DNA from: an uncultured Porphyromonadaceae bacterium
GTDB taxonomy: Bacteria > Bacteroidota > Bacteroidia > Bacteroidales > Muribaculaceae
Length of the DNA: 64,000 bases
Direction: 5' to 3'
NCBI GenBank assembly: GCA_946553045.1
Contig: CAMNRO010000004.1
Span: 1-64,000, forward strand
Below the pieces are notes generated by a model that was not told the DNA's origin, did not search any database, and saw only the letters and a program-made list of their open reading frames with translations. How positions within the stretch are numbered: position 1 is the stretch's first letter; each line of letters opens with the position of its first letter. Below, in pieces: positions 7,693 to 16,247 of the stretch. A program made the translations under genes and the position numbers.

Positions 7693-8367
7693 TCAGATAG
7701 TGCCCTGCTCCACCCTGCGCGCTATGCGGTCGAGAGTGGCGTCTTCCTTATTCTTGGCCGGCTTGAATTCGCTTTTGAGGCTGACACCGAACAATTTGCC
7801 GAAGCCCTGCCAGAAAGTGGCGCGGAAAGTGCCTAAAAACGCCTTCACAATATCGTAGCTCGACTGATGTGTCTCGCGCTGTATCAATTTGATGAGAACC
7901 TTGGCCTGGCGCTTCGAAAAGCGCTTCAGCACAGGCTTATATTGCTCGAAAAGAGCCTTTTCCATCGACTTCAGATAAGCCTCGCGCTCTTTCTGGGTCG
8001 GAAAAGTCTCGATATACTCGTAGGTCTCCACGAGCGTCTCGGCAATGAGTTTGGCATAGGGCAGCGTCAGCTTCACATCGCGCACCGTGCGCCAGAAAAA
8101 CTCCTCGTCCTTGAGATTTTTGAATTTCTCGGCGGGAAACACTGTCAATTCCCGCAGATTGATTACGGCCACAGTATCGCCGTCCTCGTCCACGCGCCAC
8201 GAATAGCTCAGGTAAGGGTCGCGCACAAGTGTCGGAGTCGCTTCGGCGGCCTCGCGCAAAGCCTCTACCGCAGCCCTTTGGGCTGCAGCCTTCTTATCGT
8301 TGCGTCCCTCGGCAAAAGACGCCGCAAGCACAACGAACAACACCGATATGACAACTCGATACATCAT
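7693..8367 (-). CDS. DUF4294-like exported protein
   Basis: About 224 residues from the ATG at 8367 (another ATG follows immediately at 8364). A signal peptide is visible (VVISVLFVVLAASFAEG). The mature protein matches what I know of the Bacteroidota-specific DUF4294 family: an N-terminal DGDTVAVINLRELTVFPAEKFKN-type strand region, then charged helices with FSKRQAKVLIKLIQRETHQSSYDIVKAF. Function of the family is unknown. The gene sits between an ECF sigma gene (42-base gap) and xerD (8-base gap). Confidence 0.75.
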   Translation of the reverse strand: MMYRVVISVLFVVLAASFAEGRNDKKAAAQRAAVEALREAAEATPTLVRDPYLSYSWRVDEDGDTVAVINLRELTVFPAEKFKNLKDEEFFWRTVRDVKLTLPYAKLIAETLVETYEYIETFPTQKEREAYLKSMEKALFEQYKPVLKRFSKRQAKVLIKLIQRETHQSSYDIVKAFLGTFRATFWQGFGKLFGVSLKSEFKPAKNKEDATLDRIARRVEQGTI

Positions 8368-8409
8368 ATTATATATGAAACGTATCGACACTGCCTTTTA
8401 TTGCAACGT

Positions 8410-8916
8410 TCAGTAGCGATAATCGGCCAAAATGGCCTGCAGTTTCTTGCGGGCAAGGAATATGCGGCTCTTTACCGTGCCAAGGGGCAAGCCCATGCGT
8501 TGCGCGATTTCAGCATATTTGTAGCCGGCCACAAACATGGAGAACGGCACCCTGTATTCGGGCGCGAAACCGGCAATGACTTCGTTGATTTCATGCATGG
8601 CCACCGAACCCTCGGGCGTGTCAAGACCCGAATCCTGCGACAGATTCAGCTGATAAAGGTCATCGGAACGGTCTACGACCACCGACAGCCTCATGTTCTG
8701 GCGGTATTTATTGATAAAAAGATTGCGCATGATGGTAAACACCCAGCCTTTGAAATTGGTGTTTGCCACATATTTGTCTTCATTATCGAGTGCCTTCAGA
8801 GTGGTATCCTGCAATAAGTCGTAGGCATCGTCGCGGTTGGACGTGAGCGTATATGCGAAGTTCAGCAGATTGCGCTGAACCGAAAGAAGTTTTGCTTGAA
8901 ACGTTTGGTTTGCCAT
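8410..8916 (-). CDS. ECF-type RNA polymerase sigma factor
   Basis: A 168-residue sigma-70 family protein with region 2 (about 12-80, including the ANTNFKGWVFTIMRNLFINKYRQ segment) and region 4 (about 105-165, with the helix-turn-helix YAEIAQRMGLPLGTVKSRIFLARKKL). The size and layout are those of ECF sigma factors, which direct RNA polymerase to stress or envelope genes. No anti-sigma (FecR-like) gene is next to it, unlike the SusCD-linked type, so it may be one of the stand-alone group. It is divergent from the GH89 gene across a 164-base gap. Confidence 0.9.
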   Translation of the reverse strand: MANQTFQAKLLSVQRNLLNFAYTLTSNRDDAYDLLQDTTLKALDNEDKYVANTNFKGWVFTIMRNLFINKYRQNMRLSVVVDRSDDLYQLNLSQDSGLDTPEGSVAMHEINEVIAGFAPEYRVPFSMFVAGYKYAEIAQRMGLPLGTVKSRIFLARKKLQAILADYRY

Positions 8917-9011
8917 AATCGTAAAGATTAGAAAGTAAATATAAACTCGGTATCAGAATAACGGAATCCTGCATTCCAAATGCTATCGGTTTAAGTATTT
9001 TTGAGAAAGAT

Positions 9012-9043
9012 TTTGGCACTTTAGATAATTTAATCTATTTTTG
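9012..9043 (+). promoter_or_regulatory. Promoter of the GH89 gene
   Basis: TTTG (9012-9015), a spacer of exactly 20 bases, then TATTTTTG (9036-9043). This is a perfect match to the Bacteroidota -33/-7 pattern. The ATG at 9081 lies about 34 bases after the expected start of transcription. Confidence 0.85.
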
Positions 9044-9080
9044 TAAAACCAATTAACTATATCACAGACTATATCGAACT

Positions 9081-11252
9081 ATGAAAAAACTCACAGCCGT
9101 GCTCATATCATCTCTCGCAGCCTCTGCCATGCTGGCTTCGGAACCCGCCGAAACAGCGGCGTCGCTTGCCGCCAGAGTAGTTCCGTCTATTGCAGACCGG
9201 ATTGTATTCCGGACCATCGACTCGCCAGCCGATACCTTTGCAATATCCGGCCTCGACGGAAAAGTGCTTATCGAGGGCAACAATCCAACATCAATGGCTG
9301 TAGGTCTCAATAATTACCTCCGCCGCTCGCTCGGCACAAACGTGTCGTGGTATGCCTCTGAACCGGTCCAGGTTCCCGACGAAATCGTGATACCCGAAGC
9401 TGCATACGGAGCGCGTGCGGCTGTCGGCACCCGTTTCTTCCTCAACTACTGCACATTCGGCTATACGATGCCATACTGGCAGTGGTCCGACTGGGAGCGC
9501 TTCATCGACTGGATGGCGCTCAACGGCATCAACATGCCCCTGGCCATGACCGGAGCCGAAAAATCATGGTACCAGACATGGCGCTCCCTCGGGCTCTCCG
9601 ACCTGGAAATACGCTCGTCGTTCACCGGGCCGGCACATCTGCCATGGCACTGGATGAACAATATCGACTGCTTCCAGGGTCCGCTCAGCATGGCCTGGCT
9701 CGACTCGCAGGAGGCCCTGCAGAAACAGATTCTCGACCGTGAGAGAGAACTCGGCATGACACCCGTGCTTCCCGCCTTCGCCGGACATGTGCCCGCAGCC
9801 CTCGCCAGCCACTTCCCGGACGCAGACATCACCGAACACAGCGTATGGGGCGAGTTCCCCCAGGCCGACCGCTGCTACTTCCTGAATCCCTCCGACCCTC
9901 TCTATGCCGAGATTCAGAAACGCTTCATCGACACCCAGACAAGCCTCTACGGCACCGACCACATATATGGAATAGACCCCTTCAACGAAGTTGACTCGCC
10001 CGACTGGAGCGAAAACTACCTCTTCAACGCCTCCAAAGGCATATTCGCCACCCTGCGCGCCGCCGACCCCGAGGCCAGATGGCTGCAGATGACCTGGAAT
10101 TTCTACTACGACCGCAAACACTGGACCAAACCCCGCATGAAGGCCTTCCTCGAAGGAGTCGAAGGCGACAACATGCTCCTGCTCGACTATTTCTGCGACA
10201 ACATCGAAATCTGGCGACGAAACGACCGCTATTTCGGCAAGCCATATATCTGGTGCTACCTCGGAAACTTCGGCGGAAACACCATGATAAACGGCAATCT
10301 CCACGACATCGACACCAAAATATCAAAAGTCATAGCCGACGGAGGCGATAACCTGACAGGCCTCGGCGGAACCCTCGAAGCTCTCGACTGCAACCCCGTG
10401 ATGCACGAGTTCATGCTCGCAAAAGCATGGGCCCCGGCCATGAGCGCCAACGACTGGGCCGACATATGGGCACGCTCCAGAGGCGGCGACAAGGCACCGT
10501 CCGTTGCCGAGGCTTGGCAGCTGATGGCCGACAGTGTCTATGTAGGCCGCGCATACGTAGGCAACGCCTGCCTCACAAACGCACGCCCCGCCCTCGAAAA
10601 ACCGAACGGCTCATACACCTCGCCCCGATACCACTACACCGACGCCGCTCTCCTCCGGGCCCTCGACCTGCTTCTGGAGACCGAAGGCACCGACGACAAC
10701 GCCGCATACCGCTACGATGTGATGAATGTGACCCGCCAGGCCCTCGGCAACGAATTCAACCACACCCGCAACCGCTTCACCCAGGCATATGTCGACGGCG
10801 ACATCGCAGCCGCAAAAGCCGAAGCCGCCCGAATGAACGGAATCATCGACGGTCTCGACGCCCTCCTCGCAACAGACCCGCAGTTCTCCCTCGCCCACTG
10901 GATTGCCGCGGCACGAAGCCGCGGCACAACACCCGAAGAAGCCGACGCCTACGAGAAAAACGCCAGGACTATACTCTCCATCTGGGGATATACCGACAAG
11001 AAACTCAACGACTACGCAAACCGCCAGTGGAGCGGACTCATGAGCAGCTTCTACGGACAGCGATGGAAAATGTTTACCGACGCCGTCATCAAGGCAATGG
11101 AAGAAGGACGCGACTTCGACGAAGCCGCCACAACCGCCGCCATAAAAGAATGGGAAGGCTCATGGACTCTCGAAAAAGACGCCGTCACCCCCCCGTCGGA
11201 CGCCAACCCGGTGCACATCGCACGCCAACTCCGCGAAAAATATCTGCGATAA
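9081..11252 (+). CDS. GH89 alpha-N-acetylglucosaminidase, exported
   Basis: A 723-residue protein homologous to human NAGLU. A signal peptide (about 1-20) is followed by the small N-terminal domain, the (beta/alpha)8 domain with WQWSDWERFIDWMALNGIN (133-151), and the C-terminal helical domain. The two catalytic acids are visible: Glu303 in DPFNEV and Glu433 in GTLEALDCNPV. Their 130-residue spacing equals that of human Glu316 and Glu446. GH89 enzymes release terminal alpha-GlcNAc from mucin O-glycans or heparan sulfate, which fits a mucus-grazing bacterium. It has its own promoter. Confidence 0.94.
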   Translation: MKKLTAVLISSLAASAMLASEPAETAASLAARVVPSIADRIVFRTIDSPADTFAISGLDGKVLIEGNNPTSMAVGLNNYLRRSLGTNVSWYASEPVQVPDEIVIPEAAYGARAAVGTRFFLNYCTFGYTMPYWQWSDWERFIDWMALNGINMPLAMTGAEKSWYQTWRSLGLSDLEIRSSFTGPAHLPWHWMNNIDCFQGPLSMAWLDSQEALQKQILDRERELGMTPVLPAFAGHVPAALASHFPDADITEHSVWGEFPQADRCYFLNPSDPLYAEIQKRFIDTQTSLYGTDHIYGIDPFNEVDSPDWSENYLFNASKGIFATLRAADPEARWLQMTWNFYYDRKHWTKPRMKAFLEGVEGDNMLLLDYFCDNIEIWRRNDRYFGKPYIWCYLGNFGGNTMINGNLHDIDTKISKVIADGGDNLTGLGGTLEALDCNPVMHEFMLAKAWAPAMSANDWADIWARSRGGDKAPSVAEAWQLMADSVYVGRAYVGNACLTNARPALEKPNGSYTSPRYHYTDAALLRALDLLLETEGTDDNAAYRYDVMNVTRQALGNEFNHTRNRFTQAYVDGDIAAAKAEAARMNGIIDGLDALLATDPQFSLAHWIAAARSRGTTPEEADAYEKNARTILSIWGYTDKKLNDYANRQWSGLMSSFYGQRWKMFTDAVIKAMEEGRDFDEAATTAAIKEWEGSWTLEKDAVTPPSDANPVHIARQLREKYLR

Positions 11253-11254
11253 AA

Positions 11255-11286
11255 TTTGCAAACCAGATTTTTTAGCCCTATCTTCG
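11255..11286 (+). promoter_or_regulatory. Promoter of xerC-hpf
   Basis: TTTG (11255-11258), 20 bases, TATCTTCG (11279-11286; one base off the consensus). It starts just behind the GH89 stop and supports the TTG start at 11321. Confidence 0.6.
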
Positions 11287-11320
11287 CAATACCGCTTCAA
11301 ACTCATAACTGATTTCTGAT

Positions 11321-12223
11321 TTGTACGACGCTTTCTACAGATACCTCGCCGGAGAGGCAGCCCGATCGCCTCTCACCGTGACGGCCTACCGCCGCGACAT
11401 CGAGAGTCTGCGCGAATTCCGACGTACGAATCTGGCTCTCGGCGACGCCGACCCACGCACGACCACCCTGTCGGAACTACGCATGTGGGTGGCCGACCTT
11501 GCCGCTGAAAAATTGTCGACAACAACCATTGTCCGAAAAATACAGGCGGTAAGAGCATTCTTCCGTTACCTTGTCAAACGCCAGGGCATGCTCGAAAATC
11601 CCGCCGAACGCCTCTCGACGCCGCGCCTCCCCAAAAACCTGCCGCCATTCATGCGCCAGGAGGAGACGATGGAAAAAATCGACAGCCTCGACGCAGACTC
11701 CGACGATTTCACCCGGACACGGAACGCACTAATGCTCACAATGTTCTACTCAACGGGCATGCGAGCCGCCGAGCTAATAGGACTTCGCGACGCAGCCGTC
11801 GACACTGCCAAAGGCGAACTAAAAGTGCTCGGAAAACGTAATAAGGAAAGAATAATCCCTTTCGGAACCGAACTGAGCACTATGATTGAGCACTACCGAC
11901 GCCTGAGAGCCGACCTTCTGCCGGGAGCGCCTCCCGAAAATTTCTTCGTGCGCCCCGACGGACAGCCCGTCTACTACCAGCTCGTCTACCGCACCGTTCA
12001 CTCAGCCCTCGAAGGCGCAAACATTCCGCGCCGCTCCCCCCACGTGCTCCGTCACTCATTCGCAACCGACATGCTCAACAACGGAGCCGACCTGATGGCG
12101 GTCCAGAAACTACTCGGACACGCCTCGCTGTCAACAACACAGAGATACACTCATCTCTCCTATAAAGAACTTCAAAACAATTACAAACTAGCACACCCGC
12201 GTGCACAAAAAAAGGAGGATTAA
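11321..12223 (+). CDS. xerC: Tyrosine recombinase XerC
   Basis: A 300-residue recombinase read from a TTG start at 11321. The predicted promoter about 30 bases upstream supports it, and the N terminus aligns with the core-binding domain from the first residues. The catalytic set is complete: Arg148, Lys172, His241, Arg244, His267 and Tyr276 (TTQRYTHLS). The KRNKERIIPF and HVLRHSFATDML motifs are typical. XerC partners XerD at dif. It is followed after two bases by hpf, an order common in Bacteroidales. Confidence 0.92.
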   Translation: MYDAFYRYLAGEAARSPLTVTAYRRDIESLREFRRTNLALGDADPRTTTLSELRMWVADLAAEKLSTTTIVRKIQAVRAFFRYLVKRQGMLENPAERLSTPRLPKNLPPFMRQEETMEKIDSLDADSDDFTRTRNALMLTMFYSTGMRAAELIGLRDAAVDTAKGELKVLGKRNKERIIPFGTELSTMIEHYRRLRADLLPGAPPENFFVRPDGQPVYYQLVYRTVHSALEGANIPRRSPHVLRHSFATDMLNNGADLMAVQKLLGHASLSTTQRYTHLSYKELQNNYKLAHPRAQKKED

Positions 12224-12225
12224 CC

Positions 12226-12519
12226 ATGGATGTAAGAATTCAAGCAATCCACTTCGAAATTGCCGATCGTCTCGTTGAATTCATCAACAAGAAAGCCGAA
12301 AAACTCGCCCGTCGTTATCCCGACATTGCAACCGTCGACGTAAACCTCAAGGTCGTAAAACCCGAAACCGCCATGAACAAGGAAGTGGTGGTAAAGATAA
12401 GCACACCGAACTTCGGCGAAGCAGTGGCTACCAAAACCGCCGACTCATTCGAAGAAGCATACGACCTCGCCATCGAGGCCCTCGAACGACAGCTCGAAAA
12501 GAACAAAGAAAAGAAATGA
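12226..12519 (+). CDS. hpf: Ribosome hibernation promoting factor, short form
   Basis: A 97-residue protein of the HPF/RaiA (old name sigma-54 modulation) family. It has the beta-alpha-beta-beta-beta-alpha pattern with LVEFINKKAEKLARRYPDI and the C-terminal helix SFEEAYDLAIEALERQLEK. The short form lacks the long C-terminal dimerisation domain. It binds the 30S decoding centre of idle ribosomes in slow growth. It starts two bases after xerC, and its stop overlaps the next start (ATGA at 12516-12519), so translation is coupled. Confidence 0.92.
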   Translation: MDVRIQAIHFEIADRLVEFINKKAEKLARRYPDIATVDVNLKVVKPETAMNKEVVVKISTPNFGEAVATKTADSFEEAYDLAIEALERQLEKNKEKK

Positions 12520-13535
12520 ACCTGAAACCTATAGCCCTCGCGGCTGTGGCCTCGCTGGCCACAGCCGCCTCGCTTATGGCTGAGCCATACCGCGTAATCG
12601 TGCCTCTCGGCGACGACGACGAAGGCGCCATGGCACGCCTCGTAAACTACGACACCGGCGCGACAATCGACAGCGTCCTCGTTTCGGAAGGCGCCGCAGT
12701 CTTCACCGGCGACATCGACGAGCCAGTCCTCGCCCGCGTACTCATCGAAGGCACCCGACTCCCCGGATTCATACTTGAAAGCGGCACCATAGCGCGCAGC
12801 AAAGAAGGCGAATTCTTCGGAACCATGCTCAACGACCAGATGCGCGCATTCTCACAGGAAATGCAGACCCTCGTATATGCCTTCAACCAGGCATCGTCCG
12901 AAGAAGCCAAACAGCAGATATACGGCAAATACAACGCCGCCCTCGACAGCGCCACCCGCGAGAACGCCGACAACGTCCTCGGCCTGTTCTACTTCCTCCA
13001 GGGCGATGCCGCCCAGCTCGACGCTCCGGCACTACGCAAAGAACTCGAAAAATACCCCGACTTCGCAAAATCTCAGCGGGTGCAGAGCATACTCGCCAAC
13101 GCCGAAAAACCCGAGGCCACATCTGTCGGAAAGAAATTCGTAGACTTCGAAGTGACACACGACGGAAAAACCGAACGCCTCAGCGACTATGTCGGCAAAG
13201 GACGCTACACCCTCGTTGACTTCTGGGCAAGCTGGTGCGGACCCTGCATTCGCCAGACCGCTGTCCTGAAAGACATCTACAACAAATACAAGGACAAAGG
13301 CCTCGACGTGCTCGGTGTAGCCGTATGGGACAAACCCGAAGACACAAAGCGCGCCATCGAGCAGCACGAACTCCCCTGGCCCTGCATTATCGACGCCCAG
13401 ACAATACCCACCGAACTCTACGGCATATCGGGCATACCATGCATAATACTCTTCGGCCCCGACGGCACAATCATCAGCCGCGACAAGCAGGACGACGACC
13501 TGCGAGCCGATGTCGACGCCGCCATGGCCCGATAA
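12516..13535 (+). CDS. Exported thioredoxin-like (TlpA/ResA-type) protein with N-terminal DUF4369-like domain
   Basis: 339 residues. A signal peptide (about 1-22) is followed by a beta-rich N-terminal domain like DUF4369 (about 24-120), a helical linker, and a C-terminal thioredoxin-like domain (about 200-339) with the redox motif WCGPC. GIPCIILFGPDGTI carries the conserved cis-Pro loop (IPC, where Cys rather than Thr/Val follows). Bacteroidales have many such periplasmic thiol-disulfide proteins; the partner is unknown. It is translationally coupled to hpf. No terminator with a T tract follows, only a 6-bp hairpin near 13556. Confidence 0.85.
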   Translation: MNLKPIALAAVASLATAASLMAEPYRVIVPLGDDDEGAMARLVNYDTGATIDSVLVSEGAAVFTGDIDEPVLARVLIEGTRLPGFILESGTIARSKEGEFFGTMLNDQMRAFSQEMQTLVYAFNQASSEEAKQQIYGKYNAALDSATRENADNVLGLFYFLQGDAAQLDAPALRKELEKYPDFAKSQRVQSILANAEKPEATSVGKKFVDFEVTHDGKTERLSDYVGKGRYTLVDFWASWCGPCIRQTAVLKDIYNKYKDKGLDVLGVAVWDKPEDTKRAIEQHELPWPCIIDAQTIPTELYGISGIPCIILFGPDGTIISRDKQDDDLRADVDAAMAR

Positions 13536-13625
13536 ACCACTGCCAAAACACTTTTCAGAGTCTTCTGAAACAAAAAAATGTTGTAAAATATACACACTAC
13601 CAAATACTCTTCCGACGAAAATTTG

Positions 13626-13633
13626 TATATTTG
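13626..13633 (+). promoter_or_regulatory. -7 element for the TPR lipoprotein gene
   Basis: TATATTTG at 13626-13633 matches the -7 consensus. No good -33 TTTG is found at the right distance. The leader to the ATG at 13705 would be about 67 bases. Confidence 0.5.
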
Positions 13634-13704
13634 CAACCAAATACCGTTTCAACAACGATTTTAAAACTAAAGTATACGTATACCAATTATTTATCTCATC
13701 AATC

Positions 13705-15387
13705 ATGAACCGTAATTTATGCTATGTCATGGGTCTGGGCCTCGCCCTGGCTCTGAGTTCCTGCGGTAAGAAGCTCGGCCAGTTCAGCGCAGACTATTTC
13801 ACTGTCAACCCCGATCCCCTCGAAGCCGTAGGCGAAAAAGTGCCTGCACGAGTGAGCGCAAACATCCCCGCCAAATTCTTTGTAAAGAACGCCGAGGTCA
13901 CCGTCACTCCCACCCTCGTCTTCAACGGACAGGAAGTAAGCTCCAAGAGCTACACATTCCAGGGTCAGAAGGTGCGTGGAAACAACCCTGTCATCTCATA
14001 TGATAACGGAGGCACCGCCACAATCCCCGTAAGCTTCAACTACCAGCCCGAAATGGCAAAGAGCGACCTCATGCTCAACTTCACCGTTACCCAGGGCAAC
14101 AAGCAATACGTTCTTCCCGCTGTCAAAGTAGCCAACGGCGTTGTCGGCACAGCCGCTCTCGCCAACGCTGCCACCGTAACTCCCGCCATCGCGCCCGACG
14201 CATTCCAGCGCGTTATCAACGAGAAGTACGCTACCGACATCATGTTCCTCATCAACCAGGCCAATATCCGCGCCGGACAGCTCAAGACCGACGCTATGGC
14301 TGAACTCCAGAAGGAAATCATCAACGCCAACGCCGACACCGCACGCGTGCTTCAGGAAATCAACATCTCTTCTTACGCTTCGCCCGACGGCGGTGTGAAA
14401 CTCAACACTCGCCTCGCCGAAAACCGCGAGAAGAACACCAAGGCTTACGTGAACAAGATGCTCAAAAAGGACAAAATCACCGAATTCGGCGAACTCACCG
14501 CTCAGTTCACCGCTCAGGACTGGGAAGGCTTCCAGAAACTCGTCCAGCAGAGCAACATCCAGGATAAAGACCTTATCCTCAGCGCACTCTCGATGTACAA
14601 AGACCCCGAACAGCGCGAACGCGAAATCCGCAACCTCTCGTCGGTATTCGAACAGCTCGCCGACCAGATTCTTCCCAAACTCCGCTACTCGCGCATCACT
14701 GCCAGCATCGACGTAATCGGCAAGAGCGACAGCGAAATCAAGAAACTCTTCGAAACAGACCCCGCCAAGCTCTCTGTTGAAGAAATCCTCTACGCTGCAA
14801 CTCTCACCGACGACAACAACAAGCGTCTCAAGATCTACGACACGGCTGCTCGTCTCTACCCCAACGACTACCGCACATGGAACGACCTCGGTATGGCTCA
14901 GTACATCGACGGCGACTACAAAGCTGCTAAAGCTTCCTTCTCTAAGGCTGCTTCGCTCACAAAGAACGGCGAACCCCAGATGAACCTCGGCCTCATCGAA
15001 ATGCTCAACGGCGACTACGCCAAGGCTAACAAATACTTCGGCTCTGCTGCCGGTGTTGCCGAACTCGGCGACGCTCTCGGCGTTTACTACCTCAAGCAGG
15101 GCGACGCAGCCGCTGCCGTAAAAGCATTCGGCGACTCAAAGAGCAACAACGCCGCTCTCGCTCAGATTCTCACAAAGGACTACAGCAAAGCTAAATCGAC
15201 TCTCGCTGCCATCAACAAGCCCGACGCCACAACATACTATCTCATGGCAATCCTCGGTGCCCGCACAAACAACGAATCGATGCTCAACTCCAACCTCCGC
15301 CAGGCCGTACGCCTCGACAAATCGCTTGCCAAGAAAGCTATCGACGACCTCGAATTCGCAAACTACAACCTCTCGAAAGCCCTCTAA
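13705..15387 (+). CDS. Outer-membrane-type lipoprotein with OmpA-like segment and TPR repeats
   Basis: 560 residues from the ATG at 13705; earlier in-frame starts would read through the promoter. The signal peptide ends in the lipobox LSSC (Cys20). The N-terminal half is beta-rich. A central segment ISSYASPDGGVKLNTRLAE followed by NREKNTKAYVNKML resembles the peptidoglycan-binding part of OmpA-like proteins. The C-terminal part (about 390-560) has tetratricopeptide helices (DYRTWNDLGMAQYIDGDYKAAKASF). Its codon use is unusually rich in GCT and other T-ending codons, as in highly expressed genes. It is probably an abundant envelope scaffold protein. The exact role is unknown. Confidence 0.85.
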   Translation: MNRNLCYVMGLGLALALSSCGKKLGQFSADYFTVNPDPLEAVGEKVPARVSANIPAKFFVKNAEVTVTPTLVFNGQEVSSKSYTFQGQKVRGNNPVISYDNGGTATIPVSFNYQPEMAKSDLMLNFTVTQGNKQYVLPAVKVANGVVGTAALANAATVTPAIAPDAFQRVINEKYATDIMFLINQANIRAGQLKTDAMAELQKEIINANADTARVLQEINISSYASPDGGVKLNTRLAENREKNTKAYVNKMLKKDKITEFGELTAQFTAQDWEGFQKLVQQSNIQDKDLILSALSMYKDPEQREREIRNLSSVFEQLADQILPKLRYSRITASIDVIGKSDSEIKKLFETDPAKLSVEEILYAATLTDDNNKRLKIYDTAARLYPNDYRTWNDLGMAQYIDGDYKAAKASFSKAASLTKNGEPQMNLGLIEMLNGDYAKANKYFGSAAGVAELGDALGVYYLKQGDAAAAVKAFGDSKSNNAALAQILTKDYSKAKSTLAAINKPDATTYYLMAILGARTNNESMLNSNLRQAVRLDKSLAKKAIDDLEFANYNLSKAL

Positions 15388-15410
15388 ACAGAGGTCTCAC
15401 CTCCATACAA

Positions 15411-15442
15411 AAAGCGCTTCCACCACGGAAGCGCTTTTTTTT
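15411..15442 (+). terminator. Strong intrinsic terminator
   Basis: A perfect 11-bp stem (15411-15421 with 15427-15437), a 5-base loop, and a run of eight T. It ends the TPR lipoprotein transcript. Confidence 0.92.
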
Positions 15443-15450
15443 GCACCAAT

Positions 15451-15472
15451 GCGTATGAGTAGAATCATACGC
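15451..15472. repeat. Small perfect hairpin
   Basis: An 8-bp inverted repeat (15451-15458 with 15465-15472) with a 6-base loop, just behind the terminator. Its role is not evident. Confidence 0.5.
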
Positions 15473-15509
15473 TAAAGCGTATTAATTGTTAAACAAAACA
15501 TCATGAGTA

Positions 15510-15744
15510 CATATACCTATATGTAAATGAAGGCGAAATTACACGCCTCATACCCGACAGCCGTTCAACCGTCGGAGAAAAAAAGTAAGTAAAGACGACA
15601 AGAACTGGACCGATATCGCCTCCGGCATAGACGTAAGCACTTTCCACCACAACACCCACCTCGGCTTCTACGCCCTCCGCCCGGCACTGACCGTCTCCGG
15701 CCCCGCCACCTCCCGCTTCCACAGCTTCACCTACCGCCCCTAAA
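15510..15744 (+). pseudogene. Decayed C-terminal end of a GH43-type glycosidase
   Basis: Reading from 15588 gives SKDDKNWTDIASGIDVS and then a stretch containing HHNTHLGFYALRP. This is the pattern at the end of GH43 xylosidase/arabinosidase proteins, where a C-terminal lectin-like domain carries a tryptophan, a His pair and a GF..LRP motif. Near 15719 one extra C shifts the frame, after which HSFTYRP and a stop follow. Upstream (15520-15590) are only short broken frames. The catalytic propeller is absent, so this is a remnant. Confidence 0.55.
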
Positions 15745-15759
15745 TCAGTGCCCGAGGGC

Positions 15760-15857
15760 AGTAGGGGCGCGCGTTCGGCGCGCCCGCCGAGAACATCTTG
15801 CGGAATTCATTGATTTCCAAACATTGACACGCGGGCACGTCGAACGCGCCCCTACTG
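15760..15857. repeat. Large REP/MITE-like palindrome
   Basis: Two outer arms of about 27 bases (15760-15788 and 15831-15857), both beginning CAGTAGGGGCGCG when read inward, form a long imperfect stem around a loop of about 42 AT-rich bases. The arm type resembles palindromic intergenic repeats beginning GTAGGGGCG that occur in many bacterial genomes. No transposase is nearby. Confidence 0.65.
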
Positions 15858-15955
15858 ATGCTCATAAAATGTATTATGACACACTGCCTTCATACACCAT
15901 GCACAACCATTCCGCCACAAAGCACATTATAACTTATTACAATCTGCAAATAGGA
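15858..15955. other. Intergenic stretch, nothing recognised
   Basis: About 100 AT-rich bases between the large palindrome and the promoter at 15959. I see no open frame, hairpin or known site here. Confidence 0.5.
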
Positions 15956-15958
15956 GAT

Positions 15959-15989
15959 TTTGTAGAAACAAAATAACTTTGTATATTTG
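15959..15989 (+). promoter_or_regulatory. Promoter of the structured RNA / AT-rich gene pair
   Basis: TTTG (15959-15962), 19 bases, TATATTTG (15982-15989). The expected transcript starts near 15993, which leaves about 255 bases of leader before the ATG at 16248. Confidence 0.75.
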
Positions 15990-15992
15990 CAA

Positions 15993-16230
15993 CAGGGAAA
16001 TATATTCCCCCACTTTTTTTTGACAATTAAGGAAGCGTTTTGCTTATCTTGCTAACGAAAACCTGAGAAATTTTCAACGAATGCAAGAGATAAACAAGCG
16101 GTTCCCACGCATAGCGTGGGCTGCCGGACCATATCTTGCATTCAAGGTTTTCTCAGGACCATCGTTAGAAGATGTGTGAACCAGTCCACGCTTCTTGTGT
16201 TCTGCTGGGTCGATAGGACTGTAAGGCCAA
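15993..16230 (+). ncRNA. Structured RNA or structured leader, 6S-like rod
   Basis: After the promoter comes a small hairpin with eight T (near 15995-16020), then a long rod. Paired segments are 16053-16058 with 16162-16167, 16062-16070 with 16149-16157, 16079-16087 with 16135-16143, and an apical 7-bp stem 16104-16110 with 16114-16120. The internal loops lie roughly opposite each other, as in 6S RNA, which mimics an open promoter. A further pairing CAGTCC/GGACTG is seen at about 16182-16221. I cannot decide between a free RNA (6S-like) and a cis-acting leader of the following gene. No annotation was recalled from sequence alone. Confidence 0.45.
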
Positions 16231-16247
16231 AAAAACATTCATGCCAT

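Noticed and set aside
9081-12223. A GH89-XerC mobile unit, because a tyrosine recombinase follows a glycosidase
   Set aside because: The recombinase has XerC features and is followed by hpf, the usual housekeeping order; no attachment repeats are seen.
15993-16020. Short hairpin with T8 right after the promoter as a true terminator
   Set aside because: The stem is only about 5 bp and AT-rich, and it would end transcription after some 25 bases; I keep it only as part of the structured region.
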